A DNA stretch of 64,000 bases from Desulfoscipio sp. XC116 (GTDB lineage Bacteria > Bacillota > Desulfotomaculia > Desulfotomaculales > Desulfallaceae). Made by a program: the position numbers and the translations under genes. The notes beneath the pieces were generated by a model. That model had not been told where the DNA came from, made no database searches, and was given only the letters and a program-made list of their open reading frames with translations. Where the stretch lies: contig NZ_CP156660.1 of NCBI RefSeq assembly GCF_039851975.1, positions 620,001-684,000 of the forward strand, in the 5' to 3' direction. Below are positions 63,301-64,000 of this stretch, piece after piece (positions within the stretch are counted from its first letter, which is position 1; the number at the start of each line of letters is the position of its first letter).

Positions 63301-64000
63301 TTGGCTGCCAATAAACGGCCCTTGGCGCTCTTTATCCTGGACGGCTGGGGTCTGCGTGAAAAGAAAGAGGGCAATGCCATTGCCTTGGCCGATACGCCTA
63401 ACATGGATATGCTGCTGGCTCAATATCCTCATACCGTGCTGGGTACCTCCGGTGAAAATGTAGGTTTGCCGGAGGGGCAAATGGGCAATTCCGAGGTGGG
63501 CCATTTAAATATGGGGGCCGGGCGGGTGGTTTACCAGGAATTGACGAGGATCAGCCGGGCTATTCGGGAACGTTCCTTTTACGACAATCCGGTGCTGTTG
63601 GAGGCTATGGATAAGGTGCGGGAACGCAAATCCGCCTTGCATTTGATGGGACTGCTCTCCGACGGTGGTGTGCACAGCCATATTGAACATTTATACGCCC
63701 TTTTGGAGTTGGCCCGTGACCAGGGTCTGTCGCGGGTATATGTGCATATTTTTTTGGACGGCCGGGATGTGTCGCCCGCCAATGCCCGGGAATACATAGA
63801 GCCTCTTGTTGAACGCATGCGTAAGATGGAGACCGGACAAGCGGCTACCGTGATGGGGCGTTATTATGCTATGGATCGGGACCGTCGCTGGGAGCGCACT
63901 AAAGAGGCTTATTACGCAATGATACGGGGTGAGGGATACCGGGCTCCGTCGGCTTTGGATGCGTTGGAGCAGGCCTACGGGCGCCGGGAGACCGATGAAT
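63301..64000 (+). CDS. gpmI: 2,3-bisphosphoglycerate-independent phosphoglycerate mutase (3' end outside window)
   Basis: First 233 codons only; the frame is open to the window end. PLALFILDGWGLREKKEGNA holds the first metal-binding Asp, GQMGNSEVGHLNMGAGR the phosphorylated Ser, and LMGLLSDGGVHSH, FLDGRDVSPAN and MGRYYAMDRDRRW are further signatures of the Mn-dependent iPGM. It interconverts 3- and 2-phosphoglycerate, completing the gap-pgk-tpiA-gpmI order. Start TTG 63301 after GAGGAGGGAAAA. Confidence 0.96.
   Translation, partial: MAANKRPLALFILDGWGLREKKEGNAIALADTPNMDMLLAQYPHTVLGTSGENVGLPEGQMGNSEVGHLNMGAGRVVYQELTRISRAIRERSFYDNPVLLEAMDKVRERKSALHLMGLLSDGGVHSHIEHLYALLELARDQGLSRVYVHIFLDGRDVSPANAREYIEPLVERMRKMETGQAATVMGRYYAMDRDRRWERTKEAYYAMIRGEGYRAPSALDALEQAYGRRETDE

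Noticed and set aside
1-64000. tRNA, rRNA, tmRNA or 6S RNA genes
   Set aside because: I looked for conserved tRNA T-loop and CCA-end patterns and rRNA motifs by eye and found none; a covariance search would be needed to exclude small RNAs.

Overview
The window looks like a chromosomal segment of a Gram-positive, spore-forming-type anaerobe of the Desulfotomaculum/Pelotomaculum (Peptococcales) kind. The evidence is gene content and order: ftsE-ftsX-M23-S41-PDZ, rapZ-yvcK-whiA, rpoN-gap-pgk-tpiA-gpmI, S-layer-homology (SLH) proteins, a CooT nickel protein and short Peptococcaceae-style families such as DUF2508. Ribosome binding sites are strong and Firmicute-like (GGAGG), and TTG/GTG starts are common. 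Assignment to a genus is inference.

Bases 1-14100 are accessory. Two CRISPR arrays with near-identical 30-nt repeats, both reading left to right, bracket about 10.5 kb. No cas gene lies in the window. Between the arrays are a RelB-type antitoxin with a wrecked toxin, a TetR regulator with a promoter and shared operator-like sequence, a heterodimeric ABC exporter-type pair, and a cobalamin riboswitch followed by a terminator and a giant SLH protein. That protein carries an alpha/alpha-barrel plus DUF4430 arrangement like eukaryotic transcobalamin/intrinsic factor, which suggests a surface B12 binder. After the second array come decayed genes (a broken NAD(P)-binding oxidoreductase, an AraC fragment), recQ, an AAA ATPase and an HxlR regulator.

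Bases 18800-24600 form a cell-division/cell-wall module: ftsE, ftsX, an EnvC-like M23 hydrolase, a CtpB-like S41 protease and a MinJ-like PDZ membrane protein. Bases 24800-27900 hold cooT behind a leader peptide and hairpin, a HAM1-like/SIR2-like overlapping pair resembling the KomB-KomC half of the Kongming antiviral system, and a family-4 uracil-DNA glycosylase. Bases 28000-33800 hold a DUF2508 protein, an orphan sugar-binding-type lipoprotein with Gln/Gly-rich stretches, an SLH/Ig-like surface protein, an ankyrin protein and an IscU/NifU-like scaffold.

Bases 34000-44300 carry nucleotide excision repair (uvrB, uvrA, uvrC) interrupted by a VapBC-like toxin-antitoxin pair, pssA-psd on the opposite strand, and a REP-associated tyrosine (Y1) transposase. 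Bases 44700-50300 hold a chemoreceptor without a large sensor domain, a Cof-type HAD phosphatase, an AcuA-like acetyltransferase, a TetR regulator with its own palindrome, and pgi. Bases 50800-58100 contain a PHP protein, rapZ, yvcK, a cysteine desulfurase-thiI pair and whiA. The right end has rpoN and the lower-glycolysis operon gap-pgk-tpiA-gpmI, the last gene running off the window.

Two families of short interspersed repeats cut across these regions. One is a roughly 110-bp double-hairpin element in eight copies, usually just after stop codons. The other is a roughly 20-bp motif containing GGGTCAGGCTTAA in seven copies, five of which encode the last residues of host genes including uvrA, uvrB, cooT, pgi and the acuA-like gene. 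I saw no rRNA or tRNA genes.
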